From positions 1 through 8,484 of the forward strand of contig CAZVRH010000050.1 of the NCBI GenBank assembly GCA_964629335.1: 8,484 bases of DNA, in the 5' to 3' direction. The position numbers and the translations under genes are program-made. Numbering within the stretch: position 1 is the first letter of the stretch; every line of letters begins with the position of its first letter. Shown here in pieces: positions 1-6,699 of this stretch. The notes below the pieces were generated by a model. That model made no database searches, was not told the DNA's origin, and was given only the letters and a program-made list of their open reading frames with translations. This DNA comes from CACPJA01 sp964629335 (GTDB lineage: Bacteria; Pseudomonadota; Gammaproteobacteria; Steroidobacterales; UBA11654).

Positions 1-731
1 TTCTCTAGTCTTTCTAAATACTCAACCTTGATTTCTTCAACTCGCTCAGGTTGTGAGAGTTCTTCTAGGGATTCTTTTAATGTCCATGTGAAGGGCGATT
101 GATTTTCTAACGCTTGTTTTTCATAACTTTTAGCTTCTTCAAAAGCTTCAGGGTGTTTATCCATTAAATTAACCCATTCAATCTTTCTTTGGTAAAAGCA
201 AAAGGTGCACCCGCTTCGGCTTCGCCATGCATAATATTTTGGTAACCCCAAGCCAACTGAGTCTAAAATATCCATAACCCCTTTTTTATCGACACCGTCA
301 TCTTTTAATGGCAGTTTAACAATCAGCTTGTCTTTTTTAGAGGAATATCCTTCTCTGTATTCTTCATCACTGCGAATAGCCACGTAACTATAGACAGTTG
401 CACCTTCATCAAGCATCGGTTTGACCCAGTCTTCAAATGGCTTAATTTTCATCTGACGCGTGCACCATCTAGCTTGGGGCGAGGGCAGGAAATTATTATA
501 TTGTTTCAGCCAAAAATCAAAATCCCTATCTGGATTTAACCGGAGAATAGTTTTGCCAAGAAAACCTTCCAAATTGACTAAGAATTCATACACCTCAGGC
601 AGTTCTTTGCCGGTGTCGGTGAAGAAATATTCTGCATCAATGTCTGGGTAGTTTTGCCGCATATAGACAGCCAATGCAGCACTGTCTCTGCCCCCAGACA
701 GTCCTAGTACATGTCGCTCTTGTTCACTCAT
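1..731 (-). CDS. sspD: SspD-like PP-loop ATP pyrophosphatase / PAPS-reductase-family protein (C-terminus cut by window edge)
   Basis: An uninterrupted reading frame runs leftward from ATG at 731 to the window edge, giving 243 residues with no stop. It begins MSEQERHVLGLSGGRDSAAL; SGGRDSA (residues 12-18) is the PP-loop that binds ATP, followed by FFTDTG (36-41). A Cys in RWCTRQMK (Cys90) and a GCTFC pair (Cys175, Cys178) are placed like the cysteines of DndC-type proteins, which in that family can hold an Fe-S cluster. Known role of the family: activation of the DNA backbone with ATP so that sulfur from the desulfurase replaces a non-bridging oxygen. The start overlaps the sspC stop (ATGA), implying translational coupling; the nearest Shine-Dalgarno-like GGAG lies 13 nt from the ATG. 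Identification rests on these motifs plus the DUF4007/ATPase neighbours. A generic PAPS-reductase-like protein of another system is the alternative. Confidence 0.85.
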   Translation of the reverse strand, partial: MSEQERHVLGLSGGRDSAALAVYMRQNYPDIDAEYFFTDTGKELPEVYEFLVNLEGFLGKTILRLNPDRDFDFWLKQYNNFLPSPQARWCTRQMKIKPFEDWVKPMLDEGATVYSYVAIRSDEEYREGYSSKKDKLIVKLPLKDDGVDKKGVMDILDSVGLGLPKYYAWRSRSGCTFCFYQRKIEWVNLMDKHPEAFEEAKSYEKQALENQSPFTWTLKESLEELSQPERVEEIKVEYLERLE

Positions 732-3700
732 TTCTTTTTCTTTGCTCCATTTTTAACCATCAAATCAATTGCTGCATCAGAGAGAGCAGAGAGCATAATT
801 TTCCTAGGATATTGTTCTTTTTTGAGTAAGGATTGAATGTCTTTTTTAATTTTATTGGCTTTGTTTTTGTCCTTTTTGGATATCAGGAAATTATCTTGTT
901 GAATTCTATTTCTACCGTTGTCTCCAACAATGATAGCCAGGGAGCTTTGATTAGTTTTTCTCCCTTTGACAAAAGCTAATGATTCCAGACGAATAAACTC
1001 TTGAGATAGATTTGCTAGCTCAATTGATGCTTGATCAAAATCATTATCCACCCAGTCTTTTGTCGGTTTATTAATGCTCAGACTAGCGATTTCATCCATC
1101 GAAGATCCCTGTATTTCAAAAGCTTGTAACCTTAGAATAAAAGCTTCAAGACGTGGATTACCGGATACACCCCCGATATTTAGAGCCCGATTTCTAAGTT
1201 CTTTAATGGAACTTTGTGAGTTTGAGTAGACTTGAATGAGATCGAATATCTGGGTTCTTAGTTTTGCAATCCAGTCTGGATAAAAAGAGATCATTTCATT
1301 AAGCCCGTCTTTAATTTTAGCAGTGACCTCAATGGCATATACTTCACTGTCTAAATTCTTTATGTCTTGAAATGAGAGAGGTAAATCATCTAATAGAAAT
1401 TTATTTGGGTCGTTTGCCTTTTTGAAGATGGCTCTTATTTTTTTTGTTGCGTTGGATAATCTTTGAGTTCGGTATGTAGAGGGGTGAATTCCATCAAAGA
1501 CTCCAATTAAAGCTCTTGCAACCGATAGTGGGTCTGCATTATGCAGTTCATCCTCGGTCAGTTCTTCAACTAGGGCGGTCATATTGGAGAGTACATTTTT
1601 CGAAGACTCATCAAGATCCATCCACCGTAACTGGATACTGTTTGGATCATTCGTTAAATAATCAATATCAAGATCGGAGAAATTGGATTGGAAAATATGT
1701 TCACGATAAAACGCAATGTTTTGTTTCTCTGATAAGATCAGTGCCACCATTAAAATATTGTGCAGACCTTTTTTAATCCCGAAGGGTGGGGCAGACCAAA
1801 TCTTATAAATCTCTGCTATAGGTAGGTTCCCTTTTTGATTTTTTTTCAGGTGGTCTAAGCCGGCTTTCCATGCAGGAAACAAATTACTTTTATCACTCTT
1901 TTGAGGAGAGCAAAAAGACCAATGACCTTTTGTTTTTTTGTATAAATCATTGTTAACCAAGACTGATTGAAAAATACCCCATTCTGCCGGATGCCCTTTT
2001 ATTAAAAGCCGTTCATCCCCTTCAAATAAAACCATTTGCTTAAGAAGCTTTTTGATGGCACTAATGGCAGAACCGGATGGCTTTGTACGGTTGACCAACT
2101 CATTCTTGATAATAGGAGATTGAGTAAGTTGATGGGAAATAAGCTTAGAGGCAGCGATGGAAAGATCATGGGTATCTCTTATAGGCTTGGATTTTTTGCC
2201 AGACTCAAACCACATAGTTTCGGCAAATACTTTTTGGAATTCCACTTGTAACATTGATTCAATCAGCTCGCTTTGATACTCGATCTCTCGTCTTGCCACA
2301 GAATCATTTGATAGCTCTGGAAATTCATTCCACATGTGCTCCAAGACACTCAATTCTTCAGCGTAGTCATTAAGTCTATTATTTTTCGTTGGACAACCGA
2401 TTACATTGATCCATTCATACGGAGTATCACTGATTTTTTTACACGATTCTTGCATCCTCTTTTGAGATTCATTGGTGTCATTAAGGACGAATAAGAATTG
2501 ACCGACAGACCCTGATTTCGGTTTTTCTGCACAAACATTATCGATTTCACTGAGTGGCACAATAGAAAGATCAAACCATTGCTGTGAGCCTTGGTTGTCA
2601 TAAAAACGTTTAGCCAGAACTGGTTTAAGTTGAATGGTGTGGTGAATCGCAGAAAAGCTACTTTCAACCGGCTTTCTCTCTTGTGCTTGTTTGAACGCTG
2701 CTTCAAATTCAAAATCACTACCTGCAAACAGGGCGAATGACCTGAGATGTTTACGATAGACTACTGTTGACCACTTAATAAGATCGTCTAGACATCGTTG
2801 AACTTTTGATTTAGTCACTCCCTGGAGGCTTTTAGTTAAAAGCTCAATGGTTGCTTCAAGTCCAGATCTTTCAGAAAAAACATTAATCAATGCAATTATT
2901 TTTAAAAGATCCAAATGATCATCATCAGCTCCCGAGCTCTCTGCTCTTTCGACCGCATCAATCGCTAGAGACCATCGATGAGCATCAGCTGAAGCCAGGA
3001 TTGCTGGCTCAAGATTAGATCTAAGATATTCCCAAAAATAACTTGGGTTATAGATGGAATTTTTGTCTTCTGTGTTATTGATAAAATCTTGAAACCCCAT
3101 AGGTTCAGCTGAATTAAGGAAGCCAAAAATGCTTCGTTGATTTTGACCAAAACGTCTTCTTGAAATAGGTCCAAGCAATGAAGTTACAATGGGATGTAAA
3201 GGCCAAGAGTTTACTAGAGCATTTTTAATCTCACTTGACACCCCGGGCTTAGCCTGCAAAATACTCTCGCCAATCTTATTGGCAAGGGTCTTATGCCGTT
3301 TTGGTATGGATTGGTTTTCAATGGCTTTTGAAATGAGCTCAATTTGTTCTTCTCCTGCAATATTAATTGGGATATCAATAAACCTGCCTTGTATTTTTGC
3401 CCAATTATCTCTTGATTGTTTAGTTAGTGCCCCTGCATATTGTTCAAAAGCTTGATGCAAAATACCAATCACAATCAATCGGCCATTACTTCTTGAGGCT
3501 AATTCAGCAAGCTCTTGGAAAAAATAAATATCTTGATCTTTTTCTGTTGCTGCGTGCTCAAGAAATTTGCCCATTTCATCAAGAATTAAAACCAAACCGC
3601 CANNNNNNNNNNNNNNNNNNNNNNNNNNNNNNNNNNNNNNNNNNNNNNNNNNNNNNNNNNNNNNNNNNNNNNNNNNNNNNNNNNNNNNNNNNNNNNNNNN

Positions 3701-3859
3701 NNCTGTCTTGTTTAGATGGCCACAGATTTGTTGCAAGGATTGTTTTGAAGACTCAGGACAAATAAAACCCTCCAATGCTGTGCTATCACCAAAATCGGTA
3801 TCAATTCTGACGGCCCTTTGGAATCTTGGAGCAACTTTAACTGTCTTTGATAACAGCAT
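728..3859 (-). CDS. sspC: SspC-like large P-loop ATPase, interrupted by a 100-N assembly gap
   Basis: The frame gives about 1043 residues, 34 of them unknown (53-86). The N-terminus, MLLSKTVKVAPRFQRAVRID, leads into the gap. After it comes a clear Walker B, LVLILDEMG (89-97), and a beta-strand LIVIGILH (about 128-135) that resembles sensor 1. Walker A is not visible and should lie in the gap. The long remainder looks largely helical, with a lysine-rich C-terminus ending in four lysines. In characterised Ssp systems SspC is the ATPase that works with the SspB nickase and SspD in inserting phosphorothioate. Its ATG directly follows the sspB TAA with no spacing; a good Shine-Dalgarno, AAGAAGG (3877-3871), lies 11 nt upstream inside sspB. 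Its stop overlaps the sspD start. The C-terminal ~800 residues were not recognised as a named domain. The symbol is given by context as well as by sequence; intactness cannot be proved across the gap. Confidence 0.8.
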   Translation of the reverse strand: MLLSKTVKVAPRFQRAVRIDTDFGDSTALEGFICPESSKQSLQQICGHLNKTXXXXXXXXXXXXXXXXXXXXXXXXXXXXXXXXXXGGLVLILDEMGKFLEHAATEKDQDIYFFQELAELASRSNGRLIVIGILHQAFEQYAGALTKQSRDNWAKIQGRFIDIPINIAGEEQIELISKAIENQSIPKRHKTLANKIGESILQAKPGVSSEIKNALVNSWPLHPIVTSLLGPISRRRFGQNQRSIFGFLNSAEPMGFQDFINNTEDKNSIYNPSYFWEYLRSNLEPAILASADAHRWSLAIDAVERAESSGADDDHLDLLKIIALINVFSERSGLEATIELLTKSLQGVTKSKVQRCLDDLIKWSTVVYRKHLRSFALFAGSDFEFEAAFKQAQERKPVESSFSAIHHTIQLKPVLAKRFYDNQGSQQWFDLSIVPLSEIDNVCAEKPKSGSVGQFLFVLNDTNESQKRMQESCKKISDTPYEWINVIGCPTKNNRLNDYAEELSVLEHMWNEFPELSNDSVARREIEYQSELIESMLQVEFQKVFAETMWFESGKKSKPIRDTHDLSIAASKLISHQLTQSPIIKNELVNRTKPSGSAISAIKKLLKQMVLFEGDERLLIKGHPAEWGIFQSVLVNNDLYKKTKGHWSFCSPQKSDKSNLFPAWKAGLDHLKKNQKGNLPIAEIYKIWSAPPFGIKKGLHNILMVALILSEKQNIAFYREHIFQSNFSDLDIDYLTNDPNSIQLRWMDLDESSKNVLSNMTALVEELTEDELHNADPLSVARALIGVFDGIHPSTYRTQRLSNATKKIRAIFKKANDPNKFLLDDLPLSFQDIKNLDSEVYAIEVTAKIKDGLNEMISFYPDWIAKLRTQIFDLIQVYSNSQSSIKELRNRALNIGGVSGNPRLEAFILRLQAFEIQGSSMDEIASLSINKPTKDWVDNDFDQASIELANLSQEFIRLESLAFVKGRKTNQSSLAIIVGDNGRNRIQQDNFLISKKDKNKANKIKKDIQSLLKKEQYPRKIMLSALSDAAIDLMVKNGAKKKK
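3603..3702. other. Assembly gap (run of 100 N)
   Basis: Exactly 100 consecutive N, the conventional placeholder for a scaffold gap of unknown size. It sits in the N-terminal ATPase region of sspC. Reading is in the same frame on both sides when 100 bases are assumed, so the true missing length must be 1 modulo 3 if the gene is intact. Only 34 codons would separate the N-terminal segment from Walker B, which is short for a stretch that must hold Walker A and the intervening strands and helices, so the real gap is probably longer. Confidence 0.97.
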
Positions 3860-4807
3860 TTATTGATATACCTTCTTGATAAAATCAAAGGCAGTAATCT
3901 CTTGAATAGATTTTTTTGCGATAACTTGTCTTAAGCCAGCTGATTGACTCCAGACCAGTGCGCCTTTTGTGGTTTCTTCGAGTTGAATGATGCGTTCTGA
4001 TAAATCATCTTCGCTTAAGCAAAACACTTTTCCAGGAGAGCCTTCACTGTGCAGAATAGTTTCGAATGTGATCGTTTGAGCTGATGAATACTTGGCCCAA
4101 AAATCAATCAAAGCGTAAACAAAAACAGCATCATCTAAAGTGTTTCTTCGTGTTCTTGTAATTCTGAAATCAGTCTGATTTTGTCGAACAATTAATGATA
4201 ATTCTGCAAAGGGACATTCAATAGAATCCTCATGAGATAATTTCTTATTAATCGTTTTGTTGCTGTATGAGCCAATCAGGCAATCAATATCTCTTCCAAT
4301 GGTTGTCTTAGAGCTCTCTCTCCAATTTGGATGCTCCAAAAGGAGTGTATTCACAGCATTTTTTAGACTTTCTTTACTAAAGCTAGGCTTGTTATATAGA
4401 TTAAAAATATAGTAATTGAGAGTTTTTTTTGGGTTTCTAGTTAGAATCCAATGCAACAGCCATAGCGTGTTGGGATTTTCCATGTAGGGGTCTCTGCCAT
4501 CTTTTCCAAAGAGAAATTGACCCAAGTCAGAAACAGATATTATAGGTTTTCCTTTTTCTCCTTCTAAGATTATTCCTGTCGATAATGCCCAATGTTTCAT
4601 AGAAATAACCATATTTTTACCAACGCCAAAAATAGCTATGGCTTCATCTGATTTAAAGAGATTTGGGTTTTCATCTGACCCGTTGTGAATTTCTCTTGAT
4701 GCCACAGCATCGTAAACTTTTTTCAGCCAACCGTATTTGAGAGGGAATGTTTCATGGCCTGAAAAAGAAGGTTTATATTGTTCGTTATCTAGTTTATTTC
4801 TTGTCAT
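3860..4807 (-). CDS. sspB: SspB-like DUF4007-family protein (putative DNA nickase of the phosphorothioation system)
   Basis: 315 residues. The N-terminal signature FSGHETFPLKYGWLKK (15-30) is the hallmark of DUF4007, followed by FGVGKNMV (60-67), a TLWLLHW segment (114-120) and a helical C-terminal half with EDSIECPFAEL (193-203). From the literature, SspB of SspABCD systems is the DUF4007 protein with DNA-nicking activity that opens the strand for sulfur insertion. It is first in the leftward operon, directly ahead of sspC (TAA then ATG without spacing) and then sspD, which is the order expected of sspBCD. The ATG at 4807 is chosen because an AGG lies 9 nt upstream and the DUF4007 signature starts 14 residues later. 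That weak ribosome site abuts the 4818-4834 inverted repeat. The protein is full length with no break seen. Confidence 0.87.
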   Translation of the reverse strand: MTRNKLDNEQYKPSFSGHETFPLKYGWLKKVYDAVASREIHNGSDENPNLFKSDEAIAIFGVGKNMVISMKHWALSTGIILEGEKGKPIISVSDLGQFLFGKDGRDPYMENPNTLWLLHWILTRNPKKTLNYYIFNLYNKPSFSKESLKNAVNTLLLEHPNWRESSKTTIGRDIDCLIGSYSNKTINKKLSHEDSIECPFAELSLIVRQNQTDFRITRTRRNTLDDAVFVYALIDFWAKYSSAQTITFETILHSEGSPGKVFCLSEDDLSERIIQLEETTKGALVWSQSAGLRQVIAKKSIQEITAFDFIKKVYQ

Positions 4808-4812
4808 GCTTG

Positions 4813-4841
4813 TTTACCTGGAGAGTATCTCCAGTTACAAT
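4813..4841 (+). promoter_or_regulatory. Predicted sigma70 promoter of the sspA operon
   Basis: On the plus strand, TTTACC (4813-4818, 4/6 to consensus) and TACAAT (4836-4841, 5/6) are 17 bp apart. The predicted start is near 4848, leaving a leader of about 56 nt that contains the 4870-4886 palindrome. The -35 is weaker than that of the opposing sspB promoter, and palindrome O1 occupies most of its spacer. Its -10 shares bases with the opposing -10. Confidence 0.5.
4818..4834. promoter_or_regulatory. Operator-like perfect palindrome O1
   Basis: CTGGAGA-GTA-TCTCCAG: two perfect 7-bp arms with a 3-bp spacer. It covers the predicted transcription start of the sspB promoter and lies between the -35 and -10 of the predicted sspA promoter, so a bound dimeric protein could block both. 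In the sspB mRNA it would form a hairpin at the 5' end, with the distal arm touching the sspB Shine-Dalgarno. No cognate regulator is encoded in the window. Protein-binding function is inferred from symmetry, the second copy and position. Confidence 0.75.
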
Positions 4842-4845
4842 TGTA
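4836..4845. promoter_or_regulatory. Shared palindromic -10 block of the two opposing promoters
   Basis: TACAATTGTA is a perfect 10-bp palindrome, so it reads TACAAT on each strand and supplies a -10 hexamer in both directions. The two promoters therefore overlap almost completely, and RNA polymerase could occupy only one at a time. Confidence 0.6.
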
Positions 4846-4868
4846 TGAGACTTATATCACTCCGTCAA
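4840..4868 (-). promoter_or_regulatory. Predicted sigma70 promoter of the sspB-sspC-sspD operon
   Basis: On the minus strand, TTGACG (4868-4863) and TACAAT (4845-4840) are separated by exactly 17 bp. Each hexamer is 5/6 to consensus. The predicted start is near 4833, giving a leader of about 26 nt to the sspB ATG. It is flanked by both palindromes: one just upstream of the -35, the other over the start site. Confidence 0.7.
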
Positions 4869-4869
4869 T

Positions 4870-4886
4870 CTGGAGAAATTCTCCAG
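4870..4886. promoter_or_regulatory. Operator-like perfect palindrome O2 (second copy)
   Basis: CTGGAGA-AAT-TCTCCAG: the same arms and spacer length as the copy at 4818-4834, differing only in the 3-bp centre. The centres (4826 and 4878) are 52 bp apart, close to five helical turns, so both would face the same side of the helix. This copy lies immediately upstream of the sspB -35 and in the 5' leader of sspA, ending 17 nt before the sspA ATG. Confidence 0.75.
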
Positions 4887-4903
4887 TAGAGCACTTGAAT
4901 TAT

Positions 4904-6064
4904 ATGACAAACCACAATCAAATCTACCTTGATTATCAGGCCACAACACCATTATCGAGCAGGGTTTATGATGCTATGGAACCTTACTTTAAAGACAAGT
5001 TTGGCAACCCGCACTCACATCAACATTTCAAGGGATGGGAGTCTAACGAGGCGATTGAAACGGCAAGAGAGCAGATCGCTTTGAGCATTAACGCAGACCC
5101 GTCTGAAATTATTTTTACTTCAGGTGCGACTGAATCTAATAATCTCGCCATGCTTGGCATAGCCTTAAAGAATAACCAACAACGGAACAAAATATTAGTC
5201 AGTTCAATAGAACATAAATGCATTCTTTCAGCAGCTCGATATTTGTCCGAACAAGGGATTAATGTGATAGAAATTCCTGTGAATAAAATAGGCTTGGTTG
5301 ATCTAGATTTTATAGAACAACAACTCGATGACACTGTTCTTATGGCATCAATAATGGATGTTAATAATGAGATAGGCACGATTCAACCTATTGATGAAAT
5401 TACTGCACTTTGTCAGCAAAAAGGAGTTATTTTTCATTCGGATGCTGCGCAATCAATGACCACAAAAAGGATTGATGTTAAGCAGTCAAATATAGACCTA
5501 TTAAGTTTGTCAGCCCATAAGATCTATGGACCTAAAGGTATCGGTGCACTCTATGTTCGACATGGGCTTGAGACTAGCTTGCAACCAATCTTTTGGGGTG
5601 GCGGCCAAGAACAAGGTTTAAGATCTGGAACATTGCCTACTCCACTTTGTGTTGGTTTTGGAATAGCTACAGAGATTATAGAATCAGAGAGGGAAGAGAT
5701 AAGGTCACATGTTGCTGAATTAAGGAATCTATTTTATGAGAAGTGTATGAATGAAAGAGATGGAATCAGGTTAATTGGGCCTAACTTAGATGATAGACAT
5801 GTTAGTAATTTATCTATTTGTTTTGGTGGATATGAAGCTGAAGACCTAATATCTACTATGCAACCGAAGTTAGCTGTTTCAACTGGTTCAGCTTGTACTA
5901 GTGGAATTCCTGAACCATCCCATGTGCTAAGTGCTATTGGTATTGTGTCTAAAGACATCAATAGCGTTATTCGCTTTAGTTTTGGTAAGTACCAAAAAAG
6001 AGATGATATTATTGATGCTATAGAAATATTACTGGAAGTATTGGAAAAAGTTGATAATAGGTAA
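4904..6064 (+). CDS. sspA: SspA-like cysteine desulfurase (IscS/DndA family)
   Basis: 386 residues, a normal length for class V aminotransferase-fold, PLP-dependent cysteine desulfurases. It begins MTNHNQIYLDYQATTP, matching family N-termini. Key motifs in order: SGATESNN (73-80), His104 in SIEHK, the PLP-binding Lys206 in SAHKIYGPKG, GGGQEQGLRSGT (232-243), and the catalytic Cys331 in STGSACTSG. Lys206 and His104 fall at the E. coli IscS numbers. The reaction turns L-cysteine into alanine and a Cys-bound persulfide, here presumably handed to SspD. The frame is open upstream to a TTG at 4841, but that extension would cover an operator and add 21 residues not expected in the family, so ATG 4904 is preferred; its ribosome site (GAG, 12 nt upstream) is weak. 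It is divergent from sspBCD and heads the four-gene rightward operon. An IscS-like housekeeping role is possible but unlikely in this context. Confidence 0.88.
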   Translation: MTNHNQIYLDYQATTPLSSRVYDAMEPYFKDKFGNPHSHQHFKGWESNEAIETAREQIALSINADPSEIIFTSGATESNNLAMLGIALKNNQQRNKILVSSIEHKCILSAARYLSEQGINVIEIPVNKIGLVDLDFIEQQLDDTVLMASIMDVNNEIGTIQPIDEITALCQQKGVIFHSDAAQSMTTKRIDVKQSNIDLLSLSAHKIYGPKGIGALYVRHGLETSLQPIFWGGGQEQGLRSGTLPTPLCVGFGIATEIIESEREEIRSHVAELRNLFYEKCMNERDGIRLIGPNLDDRHVSNLSICFGGYEAEDLISTMQPKLAVSTGSACTSGIPEPSHVLSAIGIVSKDINSVIRFSFGKYQKRDDIIDAIEILLEVLEKVDNR

Positions 6065-6699
6065 TGAGTGATAACATTGATATATCTAGATATTCTGCAT
6101 TCCAATGTGACGAAAGGGGGATTTTTTCTCTAGGAGACTATCTTTCATATTTACAAGGTGGAAGGAGCGATTTATTCAGTCAATCGATTATTGGTCTAAA
6201 GGATAAGAAAAAGACTGATATTGCTAAATTCTATGCTCCTATCATGGACGCCATTGTAAAAATCATTCATGCCGAAGGTCTTTATAGAACCAAACTAACA
6301 ATAACTCATGTACCGAGCAGTAATAAGGAAAATATTGAAACAGGATTATTGGAACTGATAAAGATAATTCATAAAGATCATGCACTCCATGTAAGTACTT
6401 TTTTATTGCAGGATATTTGCAGAGTTTCACCTAGTGCTTTTTTAAGGCATTCTTCTATACCAAGAAAAACTAGAGTGATTAGACAACATCTTAGCTCAAT
6501 ATCGATTAATTTGAAGGCAGATTCCTATGTTGTAGGAAAAGATAAACAAGAGAAACTTGATAACAGAAGTTTTCTTCTTATTATTGATGATGTCACTACA
6601 ACTGGAAGCGTCCTCTTAGCCTGCAGGAAAATTGCTATAAGTAATGGATTTAAAAATATCATGCTTTTAGCTTTAGGGAAGACAAAACGAAGAAAATGA
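6064..6699 (+). CDS. ComF-like phosphoribosyltransferase-fold protein
   Basis: 211 residues. LLIIDDVTTTGS (171-182) is the PRPP-binding loop of type I phosphoribosyltransferases, with two acidic residues (Asp175, Asp176) and the TTTGS phosphate loop. THVPSS (81-86) resembles the early strand of ComF-type proteins. The N-terminal zinc-ribbon cysteines of classical ComF are absent: only three cysteines occur (15, 119, 187), none paired. The likely chemistry is binding of PRPP or a nucleotide; the substrate cannot be read from the sequence. Its ATG shares a base with the sspA stop (TAATG), and its own stop overlaps the next start (ATGA), so it is translated in a coupled way between sspA and the DprA-like gene. 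The C-terminus is basic (KTKRRK). A role in DNA uptake by analogy with ComF is weak inference. Confidence 0.8.
   Translation: MSDNIDISRYSAFQCDERGIFSLGDYLSYLQGGRSDLFSQSIIGLKDKKKTDIAKFYAPIMDAIVKIIHAEGLYRTKLTITHVPSSNKENIETGLLELIKIIHKDHALHVSTFLLQDICRVSPSAFLRHSSIPRKTRVIRQHLSSISINLKADSYVVGKDKQEKLDNRSFLLIIDDVTTTGSVLLACRKIAISNGFKNIMLLALGKTKRRK

Noticed and set aside
460..651. Plus-strand 63-residue frame opposite sspD
   Set aside because: Lies wholly antisense to a coding region with intact PP-loop and cysteine motifs.
3189..3866. Plus-strand open frames across the SspC N-terminal region, some spanning the N run
   Set aside because: They are antisense shadows of sspC, partly made of N, with no recognisable motif.
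4841..4903. Upstream TTG-initiated extension of the sspA frame by 21 residues
   Set aside because: It would begin inside the promoter -10 region and translate through a perfect operator palindrome; family N-termini match the ATG at 4904.
5020..6105. Minus-strand open frames of 119 and 123 residues opposite sspA
   Set aside because: Antisense to a desulfurase with complete catalytic motifs; no domain, ribosome site or conservation signal visible.
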